Assembly: GCF_900114655.1 (NCBI RefSeq) | Contig: NZ_FOTT01000006.1 | Location: forward strand, 1-64,000 | DNA from: Candidatus Frackibacter sp. WG13 | GTDB lineage: Bacteria; Bacillota; Halanaerobiia; Halobacteroidales; Acetohalobiaceae | Direction: 5' to 3' | Length of the DNA: 64,000 nucleotides | Part shown: positions 35,539 through 44,682 of the stretch, one piece after another | Numbering within the stretch: the first letter of the stretch is position 1 | Layout of the letters: the number at the start of each line of letters is the position of its first letter | The notes under the pieces: model-generated | The model's input: the letters and a program-made list of their open reading frames with translations, nothing else | What the model was told of the DNA's origin: nothing | The model's database searches: none | Position numbers and translations under genes: made by a program

Positions 35539-37887
35539 TTATCCTTTTTTAACTACTAAACTATAATAACCTTCCTCTTGTTCTTCCTTAGCTAAAATTT
35601 CATGTCCTTCATTAAGTAAGCTTTGTGGCACATTTTTTATAGGCTCACCTTCATCTAAGTAAACCTCTAAAATATCTCCTTCATCCAACGGAGCAAGCGC
35701 AATCTTGGTTTTTACAAAGTTCATTGGACATTTTACTCCTCTTAAATCTGCTAAGTTATTGTTAGAATCTTCTTCTTCGATGTTATCTTCTATCTTCTCT
35801 GATTCTTCTAAATCAAACTCTAACTTAGCATTCAACGATTTAAATAGATAATCTACTCGCTCAATTAAGTTATTTATTTCTTCTGAACATTCCAATAAAC
35901 CATCGATATCACCTAACTTATAATCTAAAGCTGCATCCAATAATTCTGTATAATCTGTATTTACTAATTTCTTCTCAATGAATTGCTCTTTGAATTCCTT
36001 TAATATGACTCGGTCCTTATTAGTGTCGACCCCTCTAACGATTAGTAAAGCGCGGGCGGCATTAACTATCGCTTGATAGAGCTTATCATTATCCTCAGTT
36101 TCGATTGCTTTTTCATATGCATCCTTAGCTGTGTTTAAATCTAACTGAATAATATCCATAACACCAACGCCACATTCACCAGCACCTCTTCCAGCTAGAG
36201 AGAAGTCTTCATCTTGTCCCCAATCTTTATAAATTTGTGGGTCTTCTTCATAATCTGGAATAGAAGTGAAATTCTCAGCTAAGTTTACTATCTTCTTCTT
36301 GCCTTCTTTAGCGAGGTATTGGTCAAAATTATCACGACTATAGTCTTCTTCTGATTCTAAAAATTTAGCTAATTCTACTAAAAATTCTGGTATCCTTTTA
36401 GCTGGTATATCTATAACCTTTTCACCATATCTGGTACTACCTTCTTCTACATTTCCACCTAATAAGAGAACATAATGTGGCACTAGCCTGCCATCAATTC
36501 GTTTTGCTTTACCCTCAAATCCTATCTTACCAATCAAGTGTTGACCACAGACATTAGGACAACCGCTAATATAAATTTGCGGCAATCTCTTCTGACATTT
36601 ATCATTAATCTTTCTTAGCTGCTTACTAATCTCTTTAGTTAAATTAGGAGATATACATAGTCCTAACCGACAAGTTGAAGCCCCTTTACAAGATATCGGT
36701 GCTATTCCTCTGTTTGCTACTAATAACTTTTGATTAATTTCATTTATATTATTAATTAACTCATCTAAATCTTCACTTTTAATTCCTCTTAATAGTATCC
36801 CTTGTCTATTTGTAGTCCTAATTGATATTTCTCCATCAGTTAATAATTCTAATAATGCTTCTACCTCGTCATAATAAAGGTCTCCATTTTCTGGTCTTAA
36901 TTCTAATGAGTAATAACCATCTTCCTTTTCACGATAGATATAATCAACATCTTCTTTTAGTGCTTTTGCTTCTTTGTTTGCCACTTCTTCTCTTGTTTCT
37001 TGATAATAATTAATCTCTTCTGTTTCTATACCTTCTTCAAGTACCTCATCTAAATACTCTTTATATTTATTAATAAATTCTTCATCACCTAATCTCTCAC
37101 GAACAAAACGTAACCTTGCTTTATGTTTATTACTACGATCACCATAATCATCAAAGAATCTTTTAATTGCTTCTGCTACATGAAAAATCTTATCTTCTTC
37201 TATAAATTCTTCTAATAATAAGCCAACTTTTGAACCATTTCCCATTCCTCCACTACCATAAACCTTAAATCCTTTCTTACCCTCTAATTCTTTAGCTATA
37301 AAACCTAAGTCGTTAACTGTCGCTAAGGCATCATCTCCTTGCACCGAAGAGAAAGCTATTTTATACTTTCGAGGCAAATTGAATGAAGACCTAGACCTAA
37401 TTAAATACTCAGTTAAAGCTAAATTATGAGGAGTTGTATCAAATACTTCCTCCGGATTAACTCCTGCTCTAGCAGAGTTCATAATATTTCTAACGGTATT
37501 CCCTCCACCACCACGAGGACTTAATCCGTTATCTAAAAGCTTGAATAGAACTTTTGGGGTATCCTCTATATTTACTTGATGAATCTGAATGTCTTGTCGA
37601 GTAGTAATATGTAAGTAACCACTTCCATACTCTTTACTTAATTCATTCAGACAAGCAAGTTGTGACCTAGTTATCACCCCACCAGGTACTCTTACCCGAA
37701 CCATATACTTATCTTCTGTTTCTTCTCCTCGTTGTCCGTAAACTCCCATTGGTACTCGATAGCCTTTAAAACGTACTGGATCAATCTCCCCATCTAAGAA
37801 TGCTTCTACTTGTGATTTATACTTCTTAGTATCTTCTTTAATTGTTTGCGGAATATTAAAAACCGGCTCCTTCTTCACTACTCTCAC
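35539..37887 (-). CDS. siroheme nitrite/sulfite reductase fused to a TusA domain
   Basis: 782 residues. Two ferredoxin-like half-domains and two catalytic halves of the nitrite/sulfite reductase fold cover about 1-545. The four cysteines that hold the 4Fe-4S/siroheme pair are Cys400, Cys406, Cys443 and Cys447 (CKGASTC, CPNVC). A helical linker (about 585-690) of HEPN-like look follows. The last 72 residues are a complete TusA/SirA sulfur carrier with its active cysteine in RGVKCPMNFVKTK (about Cys720). Substrate (sulfite, nitrite or other) is not decided; the attached TusA points to sulfur. It is monocistronic. Confidence 0.9.
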   Translation of the reverse strand: MRVVKKEPVFNIPQTIKEDTKKYKSQVEAFLDGEIDPVRFKGYRVPMGVYGQRGEETEDKYMVRVRVPGGVITRSQLACLNELSKEYGSGYLHITTRQDIQIHQVNIEDTPKVLFKLLDNGLSPRGGGGNTVRNIMNSARAGVNPEEVFDTTPHNLALTEYLIRSRSSFNLPRKYKIAFSSVQGDDALATVNDLGFIAKELEGKKGFKVYGSGGMGNGSKVGLLLEEFIEEDKIFHVAEAIKRFFDDYGDRSNKHKARLRFVRERLGDEEFINKYKEYLDEVLEEGIETEEINYYQETREEVANKEAKALKEDVDYIYREKEDGYYSLELRPENGDLYYDEVEALLELLTDGEISIRTTNRQGILLRGIKSEDLDELINNINEINQKLLVANRGIAPISCKGASTCRLGLCISPNLTKEISKQLRKINDKCQKRLPQIYISGCPNVCGQHLIGKIGFEGKAKRIDGRLVPHYVLLLGGNVEEGSTRYGEKVIDIPAKRIPEFLVELAKFLESEEDYSRDNFDQYLAKEGKKKIVNLAENFTSIPDYEEDPQIYKDWGQDEDFSLAGRGAGECGVGVMDIIQLDLNTAKDAYEKAIETEDNDKLYQAIVNAARALLIVRGVDTNKDRVILKEFKEQFIEKKLVNTDYTELLDAALDYKLGDIDGLLECSEEINNLIERVDYLFKSLNAKLEFDLEESEKIEDNIEEEDSNNNLADLRGVKCPMNFVKTKIALAPLDEGDILEVYLDEGEPIKNVPQSLLNEGHEILAKEEQEEGYYSLVVKKG

Positions 37888-37983
37888 CTTCCTTAATTAT
37901 TATTGACATTGACTTTTATGTAGTCGTATATTTTTAATCTCTAGTAATTTGATAGGTTTTTATTACTTTATCTGTTACTATAA

Positions 37984-38012
37984 ACTTTATCATATTCAGT
38001 AAACTATGTCAA
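37984..38012 (-). promoter_or_regulatory. promoter of the reductase-TusA gene
   Basis: TTGACA (38007-38012), 17 bp, TAAAGT (37984-37989) on the minus strand. The -35 lies within TTATTATTGACAT, which recurs inverted about 90 bp downstream next to the ribosome site. Confidence 0.65.
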
Positions 38013-38110
38013 TAATAATGAAAAATTAATCATTAGGAAACAAAATAAAAAGATCTGGCTCCTACACTTAGTAGAAACCAGATTTAAATAAAACTTAAAT
38101 TCTATTATAT

Positions 38111-38644
38111 TTATCTACCTCTTGGACCAAAACCTCTGCCACCACGCATCATTCCTGGGCCATACATCATACCAGGACCATGCATCATCGGTCCAAACCC
38201 AAAGCCACCCATCATGCCTGGGCTGTGCATCATTGGACCAGCACCTGGTCGTCCACACGGCATTCTAGTAGCATAATCTCCATTCTGCTGATAATACTCT
38301 TTCATTGCTTCTAATCGTTCTAGCATATACTCAGCTTCTTTTTCAGTAATTAATCCTTTTTCTAGCTGCTGATTAATATAGTCTTTCTGGAATTGATATC
38401 TTTCTTCAACTCCATAATCAGTACCATTTTCCTCATAGTAATTCTTAATTCGTTCTAATCTTTGCAGCATATAGTCTGCCTGCTGTTGAGTAATTACACC
38501 TTCATCTAATTGTTGCTTAATATAATCTTTCTGAAAATCATATCTCTTTTGGAACCAATCATCATTCTGTTCTGCCGCCATGACCATCATACTTAATGAT
38601 AATAGTAATGCTAAGACTGTTAAACTTACTATTAACTTTTTCAT
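38111..38644 (-). CDS. secreted DUF2680-like protein with Met/His/Gly-rich tail
   Basis: 177 residues. A cleavable signal peptide (about 1-24, ending VMAAEQ) is followed by two tandem copies of a helical unit (FQKDYIKQQLDEGVITQQQA and FQKDYINQQLEKGLITEKEA, each followed by a YYEENG/YYQQNG turn). The tail (about 128-177) is rich in Met, His, Gly and Pro (repeats such as GPMMHGPGMM), a composition that suits Cu(I) or other metal binding (inference). It is grouped with two SHOCT-domain membrane proteins upstream on the same strand (26 bp gap). Confidence 0.78.
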   Translation of the reverse strand: MKKLIVSLTVLALLLSLSMMVMAAEQNDDWFQKRYDFQKDYIKQQLDEGVITQQQADYMLQRLERIKNYYEENGTDYGVEERYQFQKDYINQQLEKGLITEKEAEYMLERLEAMKEYYQQNGDYATRMPCGRPGAGPMMHSPGMMGGFGFGPMMHGPGMMYGPGMMRGGRGFGPRGR

Positions 38645-38670
38645 TTAAATCACTCCTGCTTAATTATTTT

Positions 38671-38928
38671 TTAATAACCTAAATCTCTTTTCTTCTCTTC
38701 AAATTCACTCTTACCTATTTCTCCTTTAGCATACCTTCTTTCTAAAATCGCAAGTGTTCTAGAACTGTCATTGTTCACAGCACCGCTATTACCATGACCC
38801 TTCATTCCTTTTATAAGAAAAACTACAACACCGATTAGTAAACCCCAAAATAGAATCTGTGTTATCCACATTCCAGTACCACCTGCTCCAAAGCCAAAAC
38901 CGCCCCAGCCAAAACCACAGTTAAACAT
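38671..38928 (-). CDS. SHOCT-domain membrane protein (Gly-rich N terminus)
   Basis: 85 residues from the ATG at 38928, which has AGGGAGG nine bases upstream; a longer frame overlaps the neighbouring gene. It has a Gly/Phe-rich start (FNCGFGWGGFGFGAGG), one membrane segment (about 20-42) and a C-terminal SHOCT motif (LAILERRYAKGEIGKSEFEEKKRDL). SHOCT motifs are short helical oligomerisation or scaffold tails of unclear role. It is paired with a second SHOCT protein 19 bp upstream, probably one operon with the DUF2680-like gene. Confidence 0.82.
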   Translation of the reverse strand: MFNCGFGWGGFGFGAGGTGMWITQILFWGLLIGVVVFLIKGMKGHGNSGAVNNDSSRTLAILERRYAKGEIGKSEFEEKKRDLGY

Positions 38929-38947
38929 CTTTAAATACCTCCCTCTT

Positions 38948-39148
38948 CTATGAAAGTAGATCATTCTTTTTCTCAATAAATTCTTCTTTATCTATTTCAC
39001 CCCGTGCATATCGTTCTTCTAATATCTCTAAAGGAGTTTTAGAATTAACTGTATTTCTAGAATCATAACTTCTATTTTGAGAATTATTAAAATAGAAGAA
39101 GATGCCAATAATTATTATAATCCATAGTAATCCGCCTCCCATCATCAT
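38948..39148 (-). CDS. SHOCT-domain membrane protein
   Basis: 66 residues from the ATG at 39148, with AGGAGGGA upstream; the nine codons before it contain that site. One membrane segment (about 6-22, LLWIIIIIGIFFYF), a short linker, and a C-terminal SHOCT motif (LEILEERYARGEIDKEEFIEKKNDLL). It is the first gene of the SHOCT-SHOCT-DUF2680 group. No function is assigned. Confidence 0.8.
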   Translation of the reverse strand: MMMGGGLLWIIIIIGIFFYFNNSQNRSYDSRNTVNSKTPLEILEERYARGEIDKEEFIEKKNDLLS

Positions 39149-39283
39149 CTGTTTTATCCCTCCTTCTGATATCACTACAATCTCTAGAATTAAATCTATT
39201 ATTTGTTTAGCTTGATTAAATTATAATATATAAATATGAAAATCTAATGAATACGACAAAAATTATTATTTAAAACAAGAAAA

Positions 39284-39319
39284 TCTAGCGCATTGTAACA
39301 CTAGTTACAAAAGGCTAGA
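39284..39319 (-). terminator. terminator of tRNA-Leu(GAG)
   Basis: TCTAGC...TTGTAAC and GTTACAA...GCTAGA pair on the minus strand and are followed by TTTTCTTG, a few bases past the CCA end. Confidence 0.75.
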
Positions 39320-39325
39320 AGTTTA

Positions 39326-39414
39326 TGGTGCCGGGAGTGGGATTTGAACCCACACAGACAAAAGTGTCCATAGCGCCCTCAACGCTACGCGTCTGCCAGT
39401 TCCGCCATCCCGGC
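39326..39414 (-). tRNA. tRNA-Leu (anticodon GAG), CCA encoded
   Basis: A class II tRNA with long variable arm. Acceptor GCCGGGA/TCCCGGC; anticodon stem TAGCG/CGCTA around TTGAGGG, giving GAG. CCA is encoded. It is a single-gene unit. Confidence 0.97.
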
Positions 39415-39433
39415 GTATATTAACTTTTCACAA

Positions 39434-39465
39434 TGGTATTATACCATATATTTTAAAAAAGTCAA
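39434..39465 (-). promoter_or_regulatory. promoter of tRNA-Leu(GAG) within a palindrome
   Basis: TTGACT (39460-39465), 16 bp, TATAAT (39438-39443) on the minus strand. The -10 is the centre of the palindrome ATGGTATTATACCAT (39434-39448). Confidence 0.72.
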
Positions 39466-39475
39466 TGCTAAAAAT

Positions 39476-39514
39476 TAATAGTAGCTTAAGTGTCCTACCC
39501 TTAAGCTACTATTA
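39476..39514 (-). terminator. terminator of the UTRA-type regulator gene
   Basis: TAATAGTAGCTTAAG (39476-39490) is inverted at 39500-39514. It is 35 bp past the stop. Confidence 0.82.
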
Positions 39515-39549
39515 TATGTCTTTATTCAGTTATAAGTACTACTCTTATA

Positions 39550-40230
39550 TCAGACTATAAGCTCTCCTGGAATAATCAATTGTACTTTATCCGCATCAAA
39601 GAAACAGTTTTCGATTGCAATTGGCATCTGGGCAATCAAAATTAATTTCTGACTTTTAATAATCGGATTATTGTTACTAATCCCTAATAGCTTAGCCAAA
39701 AATTGATTTGCATTCTCTACCTGCATAATGTTATTTTTAAAATTTAATTTGTTAACACTCTGGTCTCCAAATAACTCATATAATGAATCCAAGTTTTCAA
39801 TTCTTTCTTTGTTGATTTCAGGATTTAAATATGTAATGATCTCTTGAACACCAAATATTTCTCCATCAATCATACGCTTCTGAGAAATCTTATATAATTC
39901 CTGTTCTGGATGAGTCTTACGTAGATCTCTAAATTCCTTATTAGTAATCTTACTTAACTTAATCTTACCAGTAGTCACTTCGCCTTTTTGATTAATTAAC
40001 CTAACTTCTGCCTTCTGTGAATTACTTTCTTTAACCTGTAATCTCTCTTCCATATTACGAGCATACTTCTCTCTTAATTTCATTAATGAAATATTTGCTT
40101 CTGAAAGAATAGTTCTTACATAACGTGGTGTAGTCTTAACATGTTCTGCAATATCACTAATCTTTAAAAAAGGATCATTACGAGCAAAATTAATAATCTG
40201 TTCCTTTTTAGTTAATTCTTCTAAACTCAT
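39550..40230 (-). CDS. HTH transcription regulator with UTRA-like ligand domain
   Basis: 226 residues from the ATG at 40230, with GGGAG nine bases upstream. The N terminus is a short helix-turn-helix (QIINFARNDPFLKISDIAEHVKTTPRYVRTIL), not the standard GntR winged helix. The C-terminal part (about 70-226) has the UTRA/chorismate-lyase fold pattern with AQMPIAIENCFFDADKVQLI near the end. It probably senses a small molecule. It lies directly downstream of the peptide transporter operon but with hairpins between, so regulation of that operon is only a guess. Confidence 0.75.
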   Translation of the reverse strand: MSLEELTKKEQIINFARNDPFLKISDIAEHVKTTPRYVRTILSEANISLMKLREKYARNMEERLQVKESNSQKAEVRLINQKGEVTTGKIKLSKITNKEFRDLRKTHPEQELYKISQKRMIDGEIFGVQEIITYLNPEINKERIENLDSLYELFGDQSVNKLNFKNNIMQVENANQFLAKLLGISNNNPIIKSQKLILIAQMPIAIENCFFDADKVQLIIPGELIV

Positions 40231-40398
40231 ATTTCTCACTCCCATATTTTGAACTTTAATTATTTGTCTTTTATTTCCATTAGCCTTATAAATATTATCT
40301 CTTAATTAAAGTCCTTTTATACATAGAAAATAATATTTTCTCGTGAATAACTACTCTCTTATATATAAATTATCCAGATAAAAGTGAGAATATACAAA

Positions 40399-40428
40399 GA
40401 AGCAACTATCGTAATCGATAGTTGCTTC
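40399..40428 (-). terminator. hairpin downstream of the peptide transporter operon
   Basis: GAAGCAACTATCG (40399-40411) is perfectly inverted at 40416-40428, with TTTGTATATT after it on the minus strand. This is the better terminator of the two hairpins here. Confidence 0.75.
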
Positions 40429-40448
40429 GCCATTAAATTATGAATCTT

Positions 40449-40491
40449 GCATAATTAATTGCTGACGTCAATAATTCAGCGTTAATTATGC
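40449..40491. repeat. second inverted repeat after dppF
   Basis: GCATAATTAATTGCTGA (40449-40465) pairs with TCAGCGTTAATTATGC (40476-40491), one base bulged. It has no T-tract, so it may stabilise the mRNA 3' end rather than terminate. The rest of 40231-40562 shows no gene. Confidence 0.65.
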
Positions 40492-40562
40492 TACAAATCC
40501 CATTATAAAATTCGCTTAATTAACCTTAATACAAACAGAATTTAATTATAGGGTCTTCTTAA

Positions 40563-41540
40563 CTAAATTTCTTCCGGATCTAAATGACAAGCTACGAAAT
40601 GACCGTTTCCTCTGTCCACAAACTCTGGTTCCTCTTGACTACAGATATCCTTAGCAAATGGACATCTCGGATGGAAACTACAACCACTTGGTGGGTTGAT
40701 TGGACTTGGCACGTCTCCTTCTAAGATTATCTTCTCTCTATTTGCTGTTGGATCTGCTAGTGGTATTGCTGATAGTAGTGCTTTAGTGTAGGGATGTTGA
40801 GAGTTACTATATAACTCTTCTTTATCGGCTAACTCTACCATCTTCCCTAGATACATTACTGCTACCCGATCACTGATATGTTTTACTACACTTAGATCGT
40901 GAGCAATAAAGATATAAGTTAGACCTAACTCTTCTTGTAAGTCTTCCATTAGATTAATTACCTGAGCTTGAATCGATACGTCTAAGGCTGACACTGGTTC
41001 ATCACAGATAATTATCTTGGGGTCTACCGCTAAGGCCCGAGCAATTCCGATTCTTTGCCGTTGTCCACCACTAAATTCGTGGGGGTATCTTCGCATCTGC
41101 TGGGCTGTTAGACCTACCTTTTCTAGTAGTTCTCTTACTTTTCTTTCTTTATCTTTACCTTTTGCTAAACCATGAATCGCCATCGCTTCTCCTATTATAT
41201 CCCCGACTGTCATCCGTGGATTAAGCGATGCGTATGGATCTTGAAAGATCATCTGCATCTCTCTTCTTAGACTTCGCATCTCTCGTTTGCCTAAGTCAAA
41301 TATATTCTGATTATTAAAGATGACTTCTCCTTCGGTTGCTTCTAATAATCTTAATAGTACGCGACCGGTTGTTGATTTTCCACAACCACTCTCTCCTACT
41401 AAGCCTAGCGTTTCACCTTCTTCTACTATAAAGTTTAATCCATCTACTGCTTTTACTGTGTTTACTGTTTTGGATAGGATTCCACCTTTGATTGGAAAGT
41501 GTTTCTTTAATCCTTTTACTTCTAATAATGCTTCTCCCAT
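40563..41540 (-). CDS. dppF: peptide ABC transporter ATPase (DppF/OppF type)
   Basis: 325 residues. Walker A is GESGCGKST, the signature LSGGQ-like segment [15 protein letters not shown], Walker [13 protein letters not shown], and H-loop [11 protein letters not shown]. The C-terminal oligopeptide-transporter extension has the cysteine cluster [14 protein letters not shown]. It is the last gene of permease-permease-ATPase-ATPase. The family covers di/oligopeptides and nickel; the substrate is not determined. The gene begins 13 bp after dppD ends. Confidence 0.94.
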   Translation of the reverse strand: MGEALLEVKGLKKHFPIKGGILSKTVNTVKAVDGLNFIVEEGETLGLVGESGCGKSTTGRVLLRLLEATEGEVIFNNQNIFDLGKREMRSLRREMQMIFQDPYASLNPRMTVGDIIGEAMAIHGLAKGKDKERKVRELLEKVGLTAQQMRRYPHEFSGGQRQRIGIARALAVDPKIIICDEPVSALDVSIQAQVINLMEDLQEELGLTYIFIAHDLSVVKHISDRVAVMYLGKMVELADKEELYSNSQHPYTKALLSAIPLADPTANREKIILEGDVPSPINPPSGCSFHPRCPFAKDICSQEEPEFVDRGNGHFVACHLDPEEI

Positions 41541-41553
41541 TATTACTCACCTC

Positions 41554-42546
41554 CTATGCGCCTATTTCTAGCTCTTTATGGTGCCAACAACGAACTGTAT
41601 GCTTCTCTTCTGCTTCTTTTAACTTTGGCTCTTCTTGCCAACATTTATCTGTTGCGTAATCACAGCGATTACTAAATTTACAACCGACTGGGAATGAGAA
41701 TGGATCTGGTACTACTCCCCGAATTGGTTGTAATCGCTCTTGTTTCCCGTCTAATTTTGGAATCGACTTTATTAAACCGATAGTATACGGATGTTTTGGT
41801 GATTGGAATAGAGTTTCAACATCGGTCTGTTCTACAACTCGCCCGGCATACATTACTGCGACTTGGTCGGCTACCTCGGCTACTACCCCTAAGTCGTGGG
41901 TAATTAACATGATTGCAGTATTAAATTCATCTCGAAGTTCTTTCATTAAATCTAAAATCTGTGCTTGAATCGTTACGTCTAAGGCTGTCGTTGGTTCGTC
42001 TGCTATTAGTAATTCGGGATTACAAGCTAAAGCCATGGCAATCATTACCCTCTGTCGCATCCCACCACTTAGTTGATGGGGGTATTCGTGAACTCTTTGC
42101 TCTGGCGAGGGAATCCCTACTTTTTCTAGCATTGTTACTGCTCTCTTTAAGGCTTCTTCTTTATTGACGTCTTGATGAAGTCTAATTGTCTCCATTATCT
42201 GATTACCTACCGTATAGACCGGATTTAGTGAAGTCATCGGTTCTTGGAAGATCATTGAGATTTCGTTACCTCTAATCTTACGCATCTCTGCCTCACTCTT
42301 ATCTAATAGGTTCTCACCTTTAAAGTTCATCTCCCCACCGACAATCTTACCTGGTGGATCTGGAATTAATCGCATAATCGAAGTCGATGTTACACTCTTT
42401 CCAGAACCAGATTCACCAACGATACCTAATGTTTCTCCCTTTTTTATCTGAAAGCTAACTCCATCTACAGCCTTAACTACTCCTTTTTCTACAAAGAAGT
42501 GGGTCTGTAGCTCGTTAACATCTAAGATTACATCTTTACTCATCAT
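41554..42546 (-). CDS. dppD: peptide ABC transporter ATPase (DppD/OppD type)
   Basis: 330 residues. Walker A is GESGSGKSV, the signature [15 protein letters not shown], Walker [14 protein letters not shown]-loop LITHDLGVV. The C-terminal extension carries [14 protein letters not shown], which in related proteins holds an iron-sulfur cluster or metal. It pairs with DppF as the asymmetric ATPase dimer. It is 29 bp after the second permease gene. Confidence 0.94.
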   Translation of the reverse strand: MMSKDVILDVNELQTHFFVEKGVVKAVDGVSFQIKKGETLGIVGESGSGKSVTSTSIMRLIPDPPGKIVGGEMNFKGENLLDKSEAEMRKIRGNEISMIFQEPMTSLNPVYTVGNQIMETIRLHQDVNKEEALKRAVTMLEKVGIPSPEQRVHEYPHQLSGGMRQRVMIAMALACNPELLIADEPTTALDVTIQAQILDLMKELRDEFNTAIMLITHDLGVVAEVADQVAVMYAGRVVEQTDVETLFQSPKHPYTIGLIKSIPKLDGKQERLQPIRGVVPDPFSFPVGCKFSNRCDYATDKCWQEEPKLKEAEEKHTVRCWHHKELEIGA

Positions 42547-42575
42547 TGCACCTCACTTTAGTTATACTTTAGTTA

Positions 42576-43448
42576 TTAATTATCTTTCATATTTGGGTCT
42601 AGTACATCACGCAGTCCGTCTCCGAATAAGTTTAAACCTAAGACTGTAATCATAATTGCTAAACCTGGATAGATCATCATACCTGGATTACTTCTAATAA
42701 ATGATCGTCCGCCACTTAACATTAATCCCCAACTTGGTGTTGGTGGTTGTGCTCCTAACCCTAAGAAACTCAATCCTGCTTCTGAAAGAATAGCACTAGC
42801 TACACCTAACGTAACTGTTACTATAATCGGTGCCATACAGTTAGGAATCAAGTGCTTAAAAATAATTCTAACATCATTAGCACCTAAAGATTTAACAGCC
42901 TCCACATATTCTTCTTCCCTAATAGACATTACTTGCCCTCTAACAATCCTTGCTAGTCCAGGCCAACTTACTATTGCTAAAGCTAAAAAGACATTATTAA
43001 TTCCTGGGCCTAAAGTTGCCATAATTGCTATTGCAAATAATAAAAATGGAAATGCTAAGAAGACATTAATTAAATATGAAATTATTTCATCAACCCAACC
43101 ACCATAATAACCAGCTAATGCACCTAAAGTTATGCCGATAACTAGAGCGATACTCTGAGTAATAAGACCTACACGTAAAGAGATTCTAGCTCCATAGATA
43201 ATTCTACTAAAAATTCCTCTACCTAATCTATCAGTTCCTAATGGAAATTCATCACTAGGCGGCTGTAAGGAGTTCATTAGATCAACCTTTAATGGGTCAT
43301 GGGGTGCAATATAAGGAGCAAAGATAGCAATTATAACTAATAAACCTATTACTCCTAAACCTACCATTGCCATTTTATTCTTTTTTAATCTTCGCCAGGC
43401 ATCACGCCATGGACTGTATATCTCTAATTCTTGATTCTGCTTGTCCAT
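42576..43448 (-). CDS. dppC: peptide ABC transporter permease (DppC/OppC type)
   Basis: 290 residues. An N-terminal cytoplasmic segment (WRDAWRRLKKNKMAMVGL, the OppC-N domain) and six membrane segments. The EAA loop that contacts the ATPase is at EAVKSLGANDVRIIFKHLIPN. The C terminus GDGLRDVLDPN is typical of DppC. It follows the first permease by 23 bp. AGGAGGTAAGCAG precedes the ATG. Confidence 0.94.
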   Translation of the reverse strand: MDKQNQELEIYSPWRDAWRRLKKNKMAMVGLGVIGLLVIIAIFAPYIAPHDPLKVDLMNSLQPPSDEFPLGTDRLGRGIFSRIIYGARISLRVGLITQSIALVIGITLGALAGYYGGWVDEIISYLINVFLAFPFLLFAIAIMATLGPGINNVFLALAIVSWPGLARIVRGQVMSIREEEYVEAVKSLGANDVRIIFKHLIPNCMAPIIVTVTLGVASAILSEAGLSFLGLGAQPPTPSWGLMLSGGRSFIRSNPGMMIYPGLAIMITVLGLNLFGDGLRDVLDPNMKDN

Positions 43449-43471
43449 CTGCTTACCTCCTATTTACTTTA

Positions 43472-44401
43472 TTAATCATATCTAATACGTGGATCTAAGA
43501 GACCATAACCTAAGTCCACTAATAAGTTCACTATAATAAATACCGCTGCCAAAAAGAGGACTGTTCCTTGAATCAATGGAAAGTCACGAGCACGAACTGC
43601 ATCAACTGCTAGCCTTCCAATCCCTGGCCAAGAAAAAGTAGTTTCTGTCAATACAGTCCCCCCTAATAGATAACCTAATTGAGTTCCAATTACTGTAATA
43701 ACAGGAATCATAGCATTTCTTAAGGCATGCTTAATCACTACTATCTTTTCTGATAGGCCTTTTGACCTAGCAGTTCGAATATAGTCTTTATTAATAACTT
43801 CTAACATACTAGAACGAGTCATTCGAGCAATCTTAGCAGCCTGTCTAGAACCTAAAGTAATGGCTGGTAAAATTAAATACTCAATCTGTCCATTGCCATA
43901 TCCACCAACAGGTAGAATATTTAGTTTAATTGCAAAGACAACTATTAACATTAATCCTAACCAAAACACCGGCATAGAGACTCCTAATAATGCTCCGACC
44001 ATAGAAATATAATCCCAGATAGAATAGGGCATAATTGCAGAAATTATTCCAGCTGTTACTCCAATAAGTATAGCTGCTATCATTGCACTAACAGCTAGTT
44101 TAGCCGTAGCAGGTAACCTCTCTAAAATCATATCACTTACTTCTCGTCTGGATTTATAAGAACGCCCTAAATCTCCTTTAGCTAATCTTCCTAATAATCT
44201 AAAATACTGTACGTACAATGGTTTATCTAACCCTAATTCCTTGCGTATCATCTTAATTGTGTCTTCATTAGCTGTCTGTCCCATCATAATTCGTACCGGA
44301 TCTCCCGGCACAAAGACAAAGTTTAATAAAAAAGTAATTGTTATAATACCGATTAAAATCGGAACTGCCATTAATAACTTTCTTGCCGCATATGTGAGCA
44401 T
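43472..44401 (-). CDS. dppB: peptide ABC transporter permease (DppB/OppB type)
   Basis: 309 residues from the ATG at 44401, which has AAAGGTGG five bases upstream; 13 further upstream codons have no such site. Six membrane segments, a periplasmic GDPVRIMMGQTA segment after TM1, and the EAA loop RTARSKGLSEKIVVIKHALRNAMIP. It is the first gene of the operon behind a leader of about 200 bases. There is no substrate-binding protein gene in the operon or elsewhere in the window. Confidence 0.93.
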   Translation of the reverse strand: MLTYAARKLLMAVPILIGIITITFLLNFVFVPGDPVRIMMGQTANEDTIKMIRKELGLDKPLYVQYFRLLGRLAKGDLGRSYKSRREVSDMILERLPATAKLAVSAMIAAILIGVTAGIISAIMPYSIWDYISMVGALLGVSMPVFWLGLMLIVVFAIKLNILPVGGYGNGQIEYLILPAITLGSRQAAKIARMTRSSMLEVINKDYIRTARSKGLSEKIVVIKHALRNAMIPVITVIGTQLGYLLGGTVLTETTFSWPGIGRLAVDAVRARDFPLIQGTVLFLAAVFIIVNLLVDLGYGLLDPRIRYD

Positions 44402-44612
44402 ATTTACCACCTTTCTATATAAAAGTTCTCCAATAATCACAATACTACTTTTTAGTTAAATAATATTTTATAAATTTAAGTCATCAATTTAAATCTAACC
44501 TCACTTACATAAGTCATTTTATAATTCTAAGCCACCTCCTTAAAAACTATCAAACCACAAACTTCGACATTAACTTCTAACTTAATTCTAATAAGCATAC
44601 TTTAACATATAT
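44402..44612 (-). other. long untranslated leader of the dpp operon
   Basis: About 205 bases separate the promoter from dppB. A strong GGAGGTGG (near 44533-44541 on the minus strand) is followed 16 bases later by a 13-codon ORF (ATG ACT TAT..., ends TAA), too far away to be convincing. No known riboswitch motif was recognised. Confidence 0.5.
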
Positions 44613-44641
44613 ATTATATATCCTTTGTCGTTTTGTGTCAA
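44613..44641 (-). promoter_or_regulatory. promoter of the peptide transporter operon
   Basis: Perfect TTGACA (44636-44641), 17 bp, perfect TATAAT (44613-44618) on the minus strand, just after the transglycosylase terminator. Confidence 0.88.
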
Positions 44642-44648
44642 ATAAAAA

Positions 44649-44682
44649 AGATTTATCAATTATTGAGATTGATAAATCTTTT
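44649..44682 (-). terminator. terminator overlapping the end of the transglycosylase gene
   Basis: AAGATTTATCAA and TTGATAAATCTT pair around ttattgaga, with TTTTTTATT following on the minus strand. One arm is made of the last codons of the gene. Confidence 0.85.

Noticed and set aside
44465-44510. 13-codon leader-peptide ORF in the dpp leader
   Set aside because: The only ribosome site is 16 bases away and the product has no codon run suggesting attenuation.
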